From assembly GCA_947492475.1 (NCBI GenBank), contig CANLNM010000003.1, forward strand, positions 62,001 to 126,000: a stretch of DNA of 64,000 nt. Direction: 5' to 3'. The position numbers were made by a program, and so were the translations under genes. Source of the stretch: an uncultured Paracoccaceae bacterium (GTDB lineage Bacteria > Pseudomonadota > Alphaproteobacteria > Rhodobacterales > Rhodobacteraceae). The stretch's first letter is position 1; each line of letters opens with the position of its first letter. This document shows, piece after piece, positions 52,560 through 62,099 of the stretch. The notes beneath the pieces are model-generated. The model was not told the origin of the DNA. It ran no database searches and saw only the letters and a list, made by a program, of their open reading frames with translations.

Positions 52560-52964
52560 TTAAACCTGCTCTAATTCAACAAGACAGCCGTTGAAATCCT
52601 TGGGATGCAAAAACAGCACCGGTTTGCCATGCGCGCCGATTTTTGGCTCGCCAGATCCCAGCACACGTGCCCCGGTTTCCTGCAAATGGTCACGCGCAGC
52701 GATGATGTCATCCACTTCGTAACAGATATGATGGATGCCACCGGATGGGTTTTTCGCCAAAAAGCCGTTGATCGGGCTGTCTTCGCCCAGCGGATACAGC
52801 AATTCGATCTTGGTGTTTGGTAATTCAATAAAAATCACCGTCACCCCGTGATCAGGTTCATCCTGCGGGGCGCCCACTTTGGCTCCCAATGCGTTGCGAT
52901 ATTGTGCGGCTGCGGCCTCCAAATCTGGGACAGCAATGGCGACATGGTTCAAACGACCGATCAT
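52560..52964 (-). CDS. mce: Methylmalonyl-CoA epimerase
   Basis: 134 residues, VOC fold. RLNHVAIAVPDLEAAAAQYR at the start supplies the first metal histidine, and GIHHICYEVDDIIAARDHL and the late FLHPKDFNGCLVELEQ provide the others. It interconverts (R)- and (S)-methylmalonyl-CoA, used in propionyl-CoA metabolism and the ethylmalonyl-CoA pathway, which links it by chemistry to the mesaconyl-CoA cluster 4 kb away. First gene of a three-gene operon. Confidence 0.93.
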   Translation of the reverse strand: MIGRLNHVAIAVPDLEAAAAQYRNALGAKVGAPQDEPDHGVTVIFIELPNTKIELLYPLGEDSPINGFLAKNPSGGIHHICYEVDDIIAARDHLQETGARVLGSGEPKIGAHGKPVLFLHPKDFNGCLVELEQV

Positions 52965-53157
52965 GGCGGGCTCCTCTCTTTTGTTGCCTGCTTATCGCTG
53001 CTCTGGTCAGTCGGCGCAACGGGCCGCGCCTTTCGGTCGCGGTTACATGTTCGGCGATGAGTCCATTTTCTAGCGATGTGTCGCGGCGCGTTAACTTGGT
53101 CTTCACCATCAGGGTGCTTGTCTAGTCGCAGAACCAATACCTAACAGGAGGGGTAAA

Positions 53158-53889
53158 ATGGACAATCTTGACGACTTTCTGATGACACGGCCACCAACGG
53201 CCAACCGTCCCTTGCTGGGGCATACGGTTCTGGCGGTTGAGGATAGCCGTTTCGCGTCTGAGGCTCTGCGCCTGTTATCGTTGCGATCTGGCGCACGGAT
53301 TCGGCGCGCTGACAGCTTGCATCATGCGCGCCGCCATTTGCGGGTTTACCGCCCTTCGGTGATCATCATTGATCTGGGCCTGCCCGATGGCGCTGGCGAA
53401 GATCTGATTCAGGAATTGGCCAATACCAGCCCCCGCGTCGAGGTGATTCTGGGGATTTCAGGCGATGTGGACGCGGCTGAACGTGCGCTGAACGCTGGGG
53501 CAGATGGATTTATTGCCAAACCCATCGCATCCCTTGCGGCCTTCCAACAGGCGATTCTGGATCATTTACCCGCGGATAAACAACCGCCCATGCCCCGGAA
53601 TGTGTCCGCCGAAATCATCCATCCAGATCGGCTGGCTTATCGGGATGATCTGGCGCATGTGGCTGAAATGCTGGGTGATGGGCAAACCGGTGAACAGGAC
53701 CTGCCGCAAAAACTTGACTACGTGACACAGTTTTTGTCCGGGCTCGCCTTATCCGCCGATGATGCCGACCTGAGCGCGGCGTTGATCGATTTGGACCACG
53801 GCACATATAGCCGCGAACAACTCAGCACCGAAGCGATGCGCCTATCAAAATTGGTCCAAGACCGTATCGCGGCGCAAAGCCAGATTTAA
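53158..53889 (+). CDS. Response-regulator receiver-domain protein
   Basis: 243 residues. Receiver domain at about 22-140: acidic D29 (AVEDS), phosphoacceptor D72 (IIIDLGLPDG), S101 and K121 (FIAKPIAS). The C-terminal 100 residues (DRLAYRDDLAHVAEMLGDG) show no DNA-binding or enzyme motif and look helical. AGGAGGGGTAAA precedes the ATG. A partner kinase is not in the window. The Flp-like mini-pilin gene follows at 147 bp on the same strand. Confidence 0.87.
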   Translation: MDNLDDFLMTRPPTANRPLLGHTVLAVEDSRFASEALRLLSLRSGARIRRADSLHHARRHLRVYRPSVIIIDLGLPDGAGEDLIQELANTSPRVEVILGISGDVDAAERALNAGADGFIAKPIASLAAFQQAILDHLPADKQPPMPRNVSAEIIHPDRLAYRDDLAHVAEMLGDGQTGEQDLPQKLDYVTQFLSGLALSADDADLSAALIDLDHGTYSREQLSTEAMRLSKLVQDRIAAQSQI

Positions 53890-54035
53890 CAATATGGGGC
53901 GGTCTCGATTTTGCCCCATTTGGCCTGATTTTCACCATTCCGGCCCAAAAGCACCCTCTATTCGGCCTATTTGAGCCCCAATCCTTCGCCAAATTGATCC
54001 CATAGCTCGGGTGTGGAGTACGAAAGGATTAAAAC

Positions 54036-54221
54036 ATGGCGAATTTTATTGAACGCTTTTGGAGTGACGAAGACGGTAATACAACAATCGACTGGTTGGT
54101 TTTGACCGCTGGGATTGTGTTGCTGGGCGCGGCGATTATGGCGGCCGTTTCTCCGAGTACGCGCAATATGGCCGACAACACAGCCGATATTATCGAAGCT
54201 CGTCAAACCGACGGCGGCTGA
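54036..54221 (+). CDS. Flp-type mini-pilin-like small protein
   Basis: 61 residues. A short charged N-terminus (MANFIERFWSDEDGN) leads to a single hydrophobic helix TTIDWLVLTAGIVLLGAAIM (about 16-35) and a polar tail. The GNTTIDW pattern resembles the E5-bearing Flp/TadE-like pilin start, with D19 in place of the usual Glu. GAAAGGATTAAAAC precedes the ATG. No tad assembly genes are near, so the protein may belong to a system elsewhere or be a stand-alone small membrane protein. Confidence 0.72.
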   Translation: MANFIERFWSDEDGNTTIDWLVLTAGIVLLGAAIMAAVSPSTRNMADNTADIIEARQTDGG

Positions 54222-54249
54222 TCAATCTGCGGTCAACCACACGACGTGC

Positions 54250-54276
54250 CGGGCCTTTCTTTCGTACAAAGGCCCG
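54250..54276. terminator. Hairpin between the mini-pilin gene and DUF1501 gene
   Basis: Stem CGGGCCTTT / AAAGGCCCG (9 bp perfect) with loop CTTTCGTAC, between convergent genes. No clear T-run on either side, so it may end transcription only partly or protect 3' ends. Confidence 0.5.
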
Positions 54277-54292
54277 CCAAACCCTATTCGCC

Positions 54293-55519
54293 TTACAATA
54301 TGATTCCGGGATTTTGACCCAGTTCAACACCCGGAAACACGATATTTTCAATATTCGGCACCGACATCCCGATCATATCCCTCAGCGCCCAGCCGGCGAT
54401 GGCCCGCACATCGCGTGTGGGCATCAAATCACGCCCGGCATATAAATCCGCGTCGGACAATCCCGGCCAATCCGTGACCACGCGCCCCCCCCGCACAGCG
54501 CCCCCGGCCAATACCATCGCGCCACCGGTCCCGTGATCGGTCCCATTGGTCCCATTTTCCCGGGCCGTGCGACCAAATTCGGTCATGCAAATCACGGCCG
54601 TTTTACCCCATTGCGCCCCCAGCCCCGCTCGCAAGGTCAAAATCGTTTCTGACAAGGCCCGCAATGCATTTCCGATGCCGCGTTTTTGCTCATTATGGGT
54701 ATCCCACCCATTCAATGAAAACGAGGCGATACGCGTGTCGCCGCGCAGCCGGGACGCGGCAAATTCTGCCAGTTGAACATGTGCAATATTGGGGCGCACC
54801 GCCCCCATCATCGGATTGTCCGCCAGCATTTCTTCGGTTTCGCTGGCCAAATCCGCCTGCGTCGCCACGTCCCCCGCGATCAACAACGCATCGCGCGATG
54901 CCTCTCTGAACAAGGGGTCGTCGTGATAGATCAGTTCCAATAGACGTTCGGCCTGCGGGCTCAGATCCAGCTCAGATCGCGGGGCCCAAGCCGAACTTGG
55001 TGCATCCCCTTCTAGGATCAGCATCCGTTCCCGCCCAACAGCAAAAGCGGTTTCCGTTTCGATCCCCGGCGTCACCTGCAGCAGCCGATTTAGCCACCCA
55101 TCCCGCACGCCCTGTCCCAGATTTGTGATCCCTGCTTCTAGGATGTCCTGCCCGTCAAAATGGCTGCGTTTGTCGCGATAAGGCGTTGAAACTGCGTGCA
55201 CAAATCCCAGTTGACCGGCCTGCCACAATGGATAAATAGGCGCCAGTGACGGATGCATCGCATAAAACCCATCCAGATCAAGCGCATCCGCCGCCTGTCC
55301 GGTTTTCAGGTTTGGCCGCAGCGCCGCCATTGCCGGATCACCATAGGGCTGCACGACGTCCAGCCCATCCATGCCGCCGCGCAAAACGATCACGACCAAC
55401 CGCGTGTCCCATGGGGCATTGGCCAATGCGATCGGAGTGATCAACGGGCTGGCGGCCGCCGAACATCCAAGTGCTGCGCCGCGCATCAAAAATTTGCGTC
55501 TGCTCACATCGTTTGTCAT
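54293..55519 (-). CDS. DUF1501-family exported protein (Tat signal)
   Basis: 408 residues. The N-terminus has a twin-arginine signal SRRKFLMRGAALGCSAAASP, so the protein is exported folded. The DUF1501 domain belongs to the alkaline-phosphatase/sulfatase-like fold; seen are VVIVLRGGMDGLDVVQPYGDP, FSLNGWDTHNEQ and CMTEFGRTARENGTNGTDHG with the metal-type Asp/His residues. The gene follows DUF1800 by 5 bp; this pair is common in many bacteria and is thought to act together outside the cytoplasm, with no proven substrate. Confidence 0.9.
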   Translation of the reverse strand: MTNDVSRRKFLMRGAALGCSAAASPLITPIALANAPWDTRLVVIVLRGGMDGLDVVQPYGDPAMAALRPNLKTGQAADALDLDGFYAMHPSLAPIYPLWQAGQLGFVHAVSTPYRDKRSHFDGQDILEAGITNLGQGVRDGWLNRLLQVTPGIETETAFAVGRERMLILEGDAPSSAWAPRSELDLSPQAERLLELIYHDDPLFREASRDALLIAGDVATQADLASETEEMLADNPMMGAVRPNIAHVQLAEFAASRLRGDTRIASFSLNGWDTHNEQKRGIGNALRALSETILTLRAGLGAQWGKTAVICMTEFGRTARENGTNGTDHGTGGAMVLAGGAVRGGRVVTDWPGLSDADLYAGRDLMPTRDVRAIAGWALRDMIGMSVPNIENIVFPGVELGQNPGIIL

Positions 55520-55524
55520 GCCAT

Positions 55525-56904
55525 TTACCTTTTGTTGAACGCGGCTGACGCCAAAACAAGCCCGATCCCTTCGGATCGCGCTTCTGCGGAATTGGCTGCA
55601 AAAACAACCTCTTGGGGGGCGTATTTCCCAAGCGCCGTTTTCACAAAATCCCGTGGATCTGGCAGCGTGTTATTAAGGAATTGCGGCACGTTCATTGCCC
55701 AATTGATCCGGGCGGCCATGCCTCGTGGGGTGATCCAGGCCAGGGGCTCTTCTGGCCAGCCATCTGGTCCTAACGGGTGCTGCCAAGTTTGCCCCATCAG
55801 CTGCATCGGGTGATAGAATCCGCGCAAAATTTCCTGCCGGGTCAGGCCCAAAATCCGGTCTGCGGGCACCGCCAGCGCCCGCATGGATGCACAGATATAT
55901 TCGAATGGCTGGCGGATTTTCACTGGATCGGGCGACCACGATTCAGGATGGTTGAGCATCGCTTCGTACATCTGCCCCAAATCCCCGCCTGTTTGGTTAA
56001 ACACGTGTTCCAAATCAGAAACCAACCGATCAGATGGCGTGTCAGACACGAAATGCACCGCCAGTTTTTGGGCGATATGACGCGCGGTGGCCGGGTGGGT
56101 CGCCAGATCATCCAACACCTGCAAAATCGGGTCTAACGCGGCCGCGCCGCCCCCGTAATCCTGCCCCAAAACGGTTTCCGCGCCCGGTTCTGCAAAGGGC
56201 GGTCGAAACACGAAACCTTTGCTGGGATTGTAGCTAAGCCCGGTAAAAAGTTCGGCCAATTGGCGCACGTCATGCTGCGTATAGGGACCATCCACGCCCA
56301 ATGTATGCAGTTCCAGCACTTCACGCGCGAGGTTTTCGTTCAGCCCCGCACCCCGTTCAAGTGCGGCTGGACTGTTGGGGCCCATCGATCGGATTTGATC
56401 CAGATATCGCAGCATCATCGGATGCAAAATGCAGGCGCGTAACATCTGCGAAAACGACCCCGTCAAATGCGGGCGAATTGCTTCTTCTATGTAGGGTTGC
56501 ACCATATGGGCGGTTTGCCCATTGCGGGACACAACGGTGAAATGATCCCCCCAGAATGCGGCCAAACGTTCGCGAAATCCATCCGGGTTATGGGTCCAAC
56601 GCGCCAGTGTCGCCCGAAAGTGACGTTCACGCACCGCCCGCCCTTGGGATCGCAATTCCTGAAACGCCTCTTGGGTGGCCTGTTCTTGGTCTGTGCCACG
56701 GGCCTGAACACGGGCGCGGTGCAGCCGCAAATAGGTGCTGACATGGGGCGTCACATCCGCAAATTTAGGGATTTCAAACGCTTGGGCCCCGTGATCTGGG
56801 CCGCGCAATTGCGTCATGATGTCAGAAACAGATGTCGGGGCCGCCAGATCAGGGGACAATCCGATCCCAAATCGGGTCGCGGCAAGTGTGGGATCAAAGG
56901 GCAT
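55525..56904 (-). CDS. DUF1800-family protein
   Basis: 459 residues. TLAATRFGIGLSP at the start, FWGDHFTVVSRNG, LNENLAREVLELHTLGVDG (about 203-221) and TGLSYNP are DUF1800 hallmarks. The ATG at 56904 is preferred because AGGAA precedes it and it begins the conserved region. No signal peptide is visible, in contrast to DUF1501 next to it. Function unknown; the pair is probably one operon. Confidence 0.9.
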   Translation of the reverse strand: MPFDPTLAATRFGIGLSPDLAAPTSVSDIMTQLRGPDHGAQAFEIPKFADVTPHVSTYLRLHRARVQARGTDQEQATQEAFQELRSQGRAVRERHFRATLARWTHNPDGFRERLAAFWGDHFTVVSRNGQTAHMVQPYIEEAIRPHLTGSFSQMLRACILHPMMLRYLDQIRSMGPNSPAALERGAGLNENLAREVLELHTLGVDGPYTQHDVRQLAELFTGLSYNPSKGFVFRPPFAEPGAETVLGQDYGGGAAALDPILQVLDDLATHPATARHIAQKLAVHFVSDTPSDRLVSDLEHVFNQTGGDLGQMYEAMLNHPESWSPDPVKIRQPFEYICASMRALAVPADRILGLTRQEILRGFYHPMQLMGQTWQHPLGPDGWPEEPLAWITPRGMAARINWAMNVPQFLNNTLPDPRDFVKTALGKYAPQEVVFAANSAEARSEGIGLVLASAAFNKR

Positions 56905-57003
56905 CGTCGTTCCTATTCTGGATACGTATGGTGCCCTTATAACGTAATCCTGCAACAGGTCCGGCGCAAATTTTGCCAGAAATTCCCATCGGCTGATTTC
57001 CGC

Positions 57004-57033
57004 AAAAAGAAAGGCGAGCCATGGCCCGCCTTT
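57004..57033 (-). terminator. Rho-independent terminator of aspS
   Basis: On the minus strand AAAGGCGGG pairs with CTCGCCTTT (9 bp, one G-U) around loop CCATGG, followed by CTTTTT. On the plus strand the G-U becomes an A-C mismatch, so it is directional for aspS, 22 bp after its stop. Confidence 0.87.
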
Positions 57034-57055
57034 GCTTGTTCATTGCGCAGTTGAT

Positions 57056-58834
57056 TTAGGCCTCTGGTGGCAGGGACCGCAGGTTCAATTCGCGCATTTG
57101 TTCGTTTTGCGGCTCTGAGGGGGCGTTCATCATCAGATCCTCTGCGCGTTGGTTCATCGGGAACATCATCACTTCGCGGATGTTGGATTGTTCGGCCAGC
57201 AGCATCACAATCCGGTCGATCCCAGCGGCACAACCGCCGTGTGGTGGGGCGCCGTATTGGAACGCATTGACCAAAGCCCCAAAGCGGTTTTCGACCTCTT
57301 CTTTGCCGTAGCCTGCGATTTCAAACGCTTTGAACATGATTTCTGGGCGGTGGTTGCGGATCGCGCCCGATACCAATTCATAGCCGTTACAGGCCAGATC
57401 ATATTGATAGCCCAGCACGTCCAGCGGATTGCCGTTCAGCGCCTCCATGCCGCCCTGAGGCATGGAGAATGGGTTATGTTCAAAATCGATTTTGCCGGTT
57501 TCTTCGTCCTGTTCATAGATCGGGAAATCAACGATCCACGCAAAGGCAAACCGGTCTTTATCGGTCAGGCCCAGCTCTTCGCCGATCACATCACGGGCGC
57601 GCCCTGCAACCTTTTCGAACGCATCAGGTTTGCCGCCTAGGAAAAACGCCGCGTCACCCACACCCAGACCCAGCTGTTGGCGGATGGCTTCGGTGCGTTC
57701 GGGGCCAATGTTTTTGGCCAGCGGACCGGCGGCTTCCATGCCCTCGCCCTGGTCGCGCCAGAAAATATAGCCCATGCCCGGCAGACCTTCGCCTTGGGCA
57801 AATTTGTTCATGCGGTCACAGAATTTACGCGACCCACCTTTGGGGGCGGGAATGGCGCGGATTTGTGTACCTTCGTTTTCCAGCAATTTCGCAAAAATCG
57901 CGAAACCAGACCCAGCGAAATGTTCGGACACAACCTGCATTTTGATCGGGTTACGCAGGTCGGGTTTGTCGGACCCATACCACAGTGCCGCGTCGCGATA
58001 GGAAATCTGCGGCCAGTCGGTGTCGACCTTTTTGCCGCCGCCGAACTCTTTGAACACACCGGCCAGAACCGGTTCGATTGTGTCGAAAATGTCCTGCTGC
58101 TCAACAAAGCTCATTTCCAGATCAAGCTGATAGAAATCAGTAGGCGAGCGGTCTGCGCGCGGATCTTCGTCGCGGAAACACGGCGCGATCTGGAAATATT
58201 TGTCGAAACCCGACATCATGATCAGCTGTTTGAACTGCTGAGGCGCCTGTGGCAGCGCGTAGAATTTGCCGGGATGCAGACGGGACGGCACCAGAAAATC
58301 GCGCGCGCCTTCGGGGCTGGACGCGGTGATAATTGGCGTCTGATATTCGCGGAAACCCTTGTCCCACATCCGTTTGCGCATCGACGCCACAACGTCAGAA
58401 CGCATTTTCATGTTGTCCTGCATCACCTGACGGCGCAGGTCCAGATAGCGGTATTTCAGGCGGGTTTCTTCTGGGTATTCCTGATCGCCAAACACCATCA
58501 AAGGCAGCTCTTCTGACGCGCCCAACACTTCCAATTCACGGGCGAACACTTCGATTTCGCCGGTGGGCAGGTTGGGGTTGATCAGGCTTTCGTCGCGCGC
58601 CAGCACATTGCCGTCGATGCGGATACACCATTCGCTGCGCACCTTTTCCAGATCGGCAAAGGCCGGGCTGTCGGCGTCGGCGATCACTTGGGTGATGCCA
58701 AAATGGTCGCGCAGATCGATGAACAGCACGCCGCCGTGATCGCGGACGCGATGCACCCAACCAGACAGACGAATATCATCGCCCACATTGGATTTGTTCA
58801 GGTCGGCACAGGTATGACTGCGATAGGCGTGCAT
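57056..58834 (-). CDS. aspS: Aspartate--tRNA ligase
   Basis: 592 residues, bacterial-type length. An OB-fold anticodon-binding domain (residues 1-110, [26 protein letters not shown] in two strands), class II catalytic core with motif 2 in [20 protein letters not shown], the bacterial GAD insertion (about 290-410), and motif 3 in [15 protein letters not shown] near residue 550. In alphaproteobacteria this type can be non-discriminating (also charging tRNA-Asn); the sequence alone does not decide. Divergent from a GT87-like gene. Confidence 0.96.
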   Translation of the reverse strand: MHAYRSHTCADLNKSNVGDDIRLSGWVHRVRDHGGVLFIDLRDHFGITQVIADADSPAFADLEKVRSEWCIRIDGNVLARDESLINPNLPTGEIEVFARELEVLGASEELPLMVFGDQEYPEETRLKYRYLDLRRQVMQDNMKMRSDVVASMRKRMWDKGFREYQTPIITASSPEGARDFLVPSRLHPGKFYALPQAPQQFKQLIMMSGFDKYFQIAPCFRDEDPRADRSPTDFYQLDLEMSFVEQQDIFDTIEPVLAGVFKEFGGGKKVDTDWPQISYRDAALWYGSDKPDLRNPIKMQVVSEHFAGSGFAIFAKLLENEGTQIRAIPAPKGGSRKFCDRMNKFAQGEGLPGMGYIFWRDQGEGMEAAGPLAKNIGPERTEAIRQQLGLGVGDAAFFLGGKPDAFEKVAGRARDVIGEELGLTDKDRFAFAWIVDFPIYEQDEETGKIDFEHNPFSMPQGGMEALNGNPLDVLGYQYDLACNGYELVSGAIRNHRPEIMFKAFEIAGYGKEEVENRFGALVNAFQYGAPPHGGCAAGIDRIVMLLAEQSNIREVMMFPMNQRAEDLMMNAPSEPQNEQMRELNLRSLPPEA

Positions 58835-59026
58835 GATAGGTCCCCTCGGGAAAAAACGGTCGTTGCGATAAAGGGCGATGGGCAGGGGAAGTCAAGCGCC
58901 GAGCAAGGCTTTGTTGCGCCAAATCACCTCTAAGGTGAGGAACATCGCCTCAAACTCGCCCGAATGCTTGCTCAAACCTTGGGAAACCGCCATCTTGGGT
59001 GAAATTTTTGCGCTTAGGTTGTCATA

Positions 59027-60256
59027 TTGTCCACGGTTCGTTTGCCCATTTTATTGCTTTTGATTGCGTCTGTGACTGCGTTTGTCAGTCTGCAGGGGTT
59101 ATGGCCCCCTGACCTTAGCGCGGTTTACTTTGGCGCGCGGGCCTATGGGCTTGGATTTGTGGATCACATTTACACCGCCCCCGAAGGTTTTTTCGGCCGA
59201 TCCGTGGATGATCCGGTCTGGCGGCAAATGGCCACTGAATTGGGGCATGGCGATGAATTGATCCTGCCCTATATTTACCCACCGTTCACCGCAATGATCC
59301 TAAGTCCGATAGCAAAATTGGTGTCGCCAACGGCGTTTTTCACCGCGGCTTTGGTGTTCAACATTGCCTGTTCTGCTGCCACGTTTGTTTTGGCGTGGCG
59401 GATCGCGGCGCGTCGCCCGGATATCATGACATGGACCAGCGTGAGTGTCGCGATCGCCTTGACCGCCTTTGCCTTTGTCTTTGCGCATTTTCAGCACCAG
59501 CCGCATATCTTTGTGACATTGCTGATCATGGCTGCGTTTGAACGATATAGTTTGGGCCGCATGGCCAGCGCGGGGGCGTTGCTGGCCTTGGCGGCGGCGA
59601 TCAAACTCAGCCCGGCGTTTTTTGTGATCATATTCCTTGCGGATCGAAATTGGCGGGCGTTTTTTGCCTGTGCGCTGACAGGGGCGGCGCTATTGCTGGG
59701 CAGTATTCTGATTGGCGGTGTGGCGCTGCATCTGGATTTCGTCGCGCAGATTTCCCGTCTGGGTTCCGCGGATCAGGTGCTGAGCAATTCCAGCTATTCG
59801 ATTGCGGGCGCGATCACGCAATTGCAGTATGTCATTGCCGGAATTGCGTTTGAAACGGGCAAGGAATTTCTATTGCTGCCCCATTCATCGGTCGGGCGTG
59901 GCGTGGCGTTGTTGCTGTTTGTGCCCGGTACTGCGCTGTTGCTGTGGCATACGCGCAATATCCCCGGTCGGCTGTTCATTCGTTTGCTGGGGCTTTGGCT
60001 TATTTTGGTGCTGGCGGATCCGCTGTCATGGGCGCTTTATGCGATTGGGCCGCTATCGCTGCTGCCGGGATTGATCACGCGTCTGCCCAAATACGTGGCG
60101 ATTGGCGCAGTGGTGATCGCGGGCATTGGCCTGTCTTTTCAGCTGTTTCAGCTGGATTTGGCCACGTCCCATATTCCTTTCCCTCAAAGCTTGATCGCGG
60201 TGTTCACGCTACTGGGTCTGTTGGGGCTGACGTTTAAACTAACGCCGCCGAAATAA
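59027..60256 (+). CDS. GT87/DUF2029-like polytopic membrane protein, TTG start
   Basis: 409 residues with about nine to eleven hydrophobic segments. LILPYIYPPFTAMI (about 78-91), ALLALAAAIKLSPAFFVI (about 187-204) and ADPLSWALYAIGPL are features of the GT-C-type glycosyltransferase family 87 (DUF2029, PimE-like), which use polyprenyl-phosphate sugars at the membrane. The frame opens with TTG at 59027; no better start is seen. A paralog lies at 62100 on the same strand, with pabC and pabB between. Overlaps the convergent pabC by 23 bp. Confidence 0.82.
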   Translation: MSTVRLPILLLLIASVTAFVSLQGLWPPDLSAVYFGARAYGLGFVDHIYTAPEGFFGRSVDDPVWRQMATELGHGDELILPYIYPPFTAMILSPIAKLVSPTAFFTAALVFNIACSAATFVLAWRIAARRPDIMTWTSVSVAIALTAFAFVFAHFQHQPHIFVTLLIMAAFERYSLGRMASAGALLALAAAIKLSPAFFVIIFLADRNWRAFFACALTGAALLLGSILIGGVALHLDFVAQISRLGSADQVLSNSSYSIAGAITQLQYVIAGIAFETGKEFLLLPHSSVGRGVALLLFVPGTALLLWHTRNIPGRLFIRLLGLWLILVLADPLSWALYAIGPLSLLPGLITRLPKYVAIGAVVIAGIGLSFQLFQLDLATSHIPFPQSLIAVFTLLGLLGLTFKLTPPK

Positions 60257-60869
60257 ACCCACGCAGCGAATTGCCCATCAAAAAGCCCCCATCCTGCAAA
60301 TCTGACAGGGTCACAATCGCCTCTGAATACCCTTGTTCCAAGGCGATTTCCCGCTGGATCCCCGGCAAAACACCACATGTCAGCGCCGGTGTTCGTTTTT
60401 GATCCACCAGAAACAGGTTGGTGATGGTGCCTTCGCAAATCTCGTCGCGTTCATTGAGAAAAACCAGTTCGTCAACCCCGTCAGGGATATGCGCTCGCGC
60501 CGCATCATAGATTGCACGGCGGCTGGTTTTATGGGCCAGCCAAGGGTCCTGTGAATGAAGCCGATTGGGGGCAATCGCGACACGCCAGACATCAGGATTG
60601 GCGGCCAGCGGAGCCTGTGTCAGATCGAACCGCCCATCAACGGTCAGTGTCAGACGGCAACGTGTCGGGCCATCCACATGCAATTCTACCAATTCTGCGA
60701 TCCGGGCTTGGGCCGTGTTCAGATCAAACGGCAGGCCCAAAATCCCCGCCGACCGCGCCATACGTCGCAAATGCCGATCCAGATGGCGCGCACCGGCGTC
60801 GGGATAGATCCCAAAGGTTTCGATCAATCGAAAGTCTGGGTCGCCTTTTGGGCAAATCGGGTTTTCCAT
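60234..60869 (-). CDS. pabC: Aminodeoxychorismate lyase-type class IV aminotransferase
   Basis: 211 residues, fold-type IV PLP enzyme. The lysine for PLP is in AHKTSRRAIYDAARA (about 116-130), and NERDEICEGTITNLFLV (with the conserved Glu) and CGVLPGIQREIALE follow. Shorter than E. coli PabC (269). It should release pyruvate from aminodeoxychorismate to give p-aminobenzoate for folate. Overlaps pabB by 46 bp in another frame, so the two are tightly coupled. Confidence 0.87.
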   Translation of the reverse strand: MENPICPKGDPDFRLIETFGIYPDAGARHLDRHLRRMARSAGILGLPFDLNTAQARIAELVELHVDGPTRCRLTLTVDGRFDLTQAPLAANPDVWRVAIAPNRLHSQDPWLAHKTSRRAIYDAARAHIPDGVDELVFLNERDEICEGTITNLFLVDQKRTPALTCGVLPGIQREIALEQGYSEAIVTLSDLQDGGFLMGNSLRGFISAALV

Positions 60870-61963
60870 AGCGCCTCTTCGTATTCGCCAGCCGCCTGAC
60901 TGTCATAGACCACGCCGCCGCCCACATTCAGCGTTGCGATGCGGTTATCCCCGTCACCTTCGACCATCAGCGTGCGAATGGCGACGTTAAATGTGGCCCG
61001 CCCATCCGGCGCAACCCAACCCACCGTGCCACAATAGGCATCGCGGGGCTGTGGCTCCAATTCGTCAATGATTTCCATCGCGCGAATTTTGGGCGCACCG
61101 GTGATGGACCCGCAGGGATAAATCGCGCGCAGCACATCCCCCAGCCCCAGATCGGGCATCAGCTGGGCGGTGACACGACTGACCATTTGATGCACCGTTT
61201 CAAAGCTTTGCACCGTAAACAGGTTCGGCACTTTGACGCTGCCCAATTCAGAAACGCGGCTTAGATCATTGCGCAACAAATCCACGATCATCAGGTTTTC
61301 GGCCTGATTTTTTTCGTCACTTTGCAGGAATGCGATATTGTCCTGATCCTGCTGGGGCGTGTCGCCGCGCGGCTGCGTGCCCTTCATTGGCAGGGTTTCG
61401 ATCTGGCCATCCCGGCCAAGGCGGAAAAACAATTCAGGGGATCGGCACAGTAAATCCGGCGCGCCGTCCTGTTCGATCAACACGCCGTACCCAACCGATT
61501 GCTGATCCATCAACCCCGCATAAAGCGCCTGTGACGTGCCCGTCACCGTGCAGCTCAGCGGGAAGGTCAGGTTCACCTGATAAATATCACCCGCCCGGAT
61601 ATAGGCATGCGCAGTGTCAAATGCGGCCCGGTACTGGGATTGGTCCCAATGGGGCTGCAACGGCCCAAATTGCGCAGGCCCATTTGCCAATTCCTGCATC
61701 TGCGGCGCGTCATAGACCCCAAACCGAATGAGGGGCACCTTGCGATTGTTTGGCATCAACCGGGTCAAACAGGATTCCAGCGCATATCCCAGTTCATAGG
61801 AACAATACCCCGCCAGCCAGTGCCCTTCCGCACGCGCGCGATCCAGCGCAGCCAAGGCATCAGGCACATCCGCCGCATCCCATGCCTCGATCAGGTGCAG
61901 GGGCGCGCGAAACCAATCGCCGGGGCCATTGGGGCCTATGTCAAACCGGATATCCAACGTCAT
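60824..61963 (-). CDS. pabB: Aminodeoxychorismate synthase component I
   Basis: 379 residues, chorismate-binding domain. GYCSYELGYALES at the N-terminus, YQVNLTFPLSC, SPELFFRL, KGTQPRGDT, NLMIVDLLRNDLSRVSELGSV (in two parts) and the C-terminal YPCGSITGAPKIRAMEIIDELEP (catalytic motif) are standard for PabB. It aminates chorismate with ammonia from a glutamine amidotransferase (PabA/TrpG), which is not in this window. First gene of pabB-pabC. Confidence 0.92.
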   Translation of the reverse strand: MTLDIRFDIGPNGPGDWFRAPLHLIEAWDAADVPDALAALDRARAEGHWLAGYCSYELGYALESCLTRLMPNNRKVPLIRFGVYDAPQMQELANGPAQFGPLQPHWDQSQYRAAFDTAHAYIRAGDIYQVNLTFPLSCTVTGTSQALYAGLMDQQSVGYGVLIEQDGAPDLLCRSPELFFRLGRDGQIETLPMKGTQPRGDTPQQDQDNIAFLQSDEKNQAENLMIVDLLRNDLSRVSELGSVKVPNLFTVQSFETVHQMVSRVTAQLMPDLGLGDVLRAIYPCGSITGAPKIRAMEIIDELEPQPRDAYCGTVGWVAPDGRATFNVAIRTLMVEGDGDNRIATLNVGGGVVYDSQAAGEYEEALWKTRFAQKATQTFD

Positions 61964-62099
61964 TCATTCCTTGTTCTCGCCGACATATATTACGCCATGC
62001 GCCCAATGACAGGCCAAAGACGTAGCATCGGGTGGTTTTTCCGTCATTGCCAGCCTGCCCCCTGCCCCGGTATCAACATAAAAAAGAGGCCGCGCAGCT

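Noticed and set aside
57677-58516. Open frame of 279 codons antisense to aspS
   Set aside because: aspS is unambiguous in the other strand; the frame has no start signal or recognisable domain.
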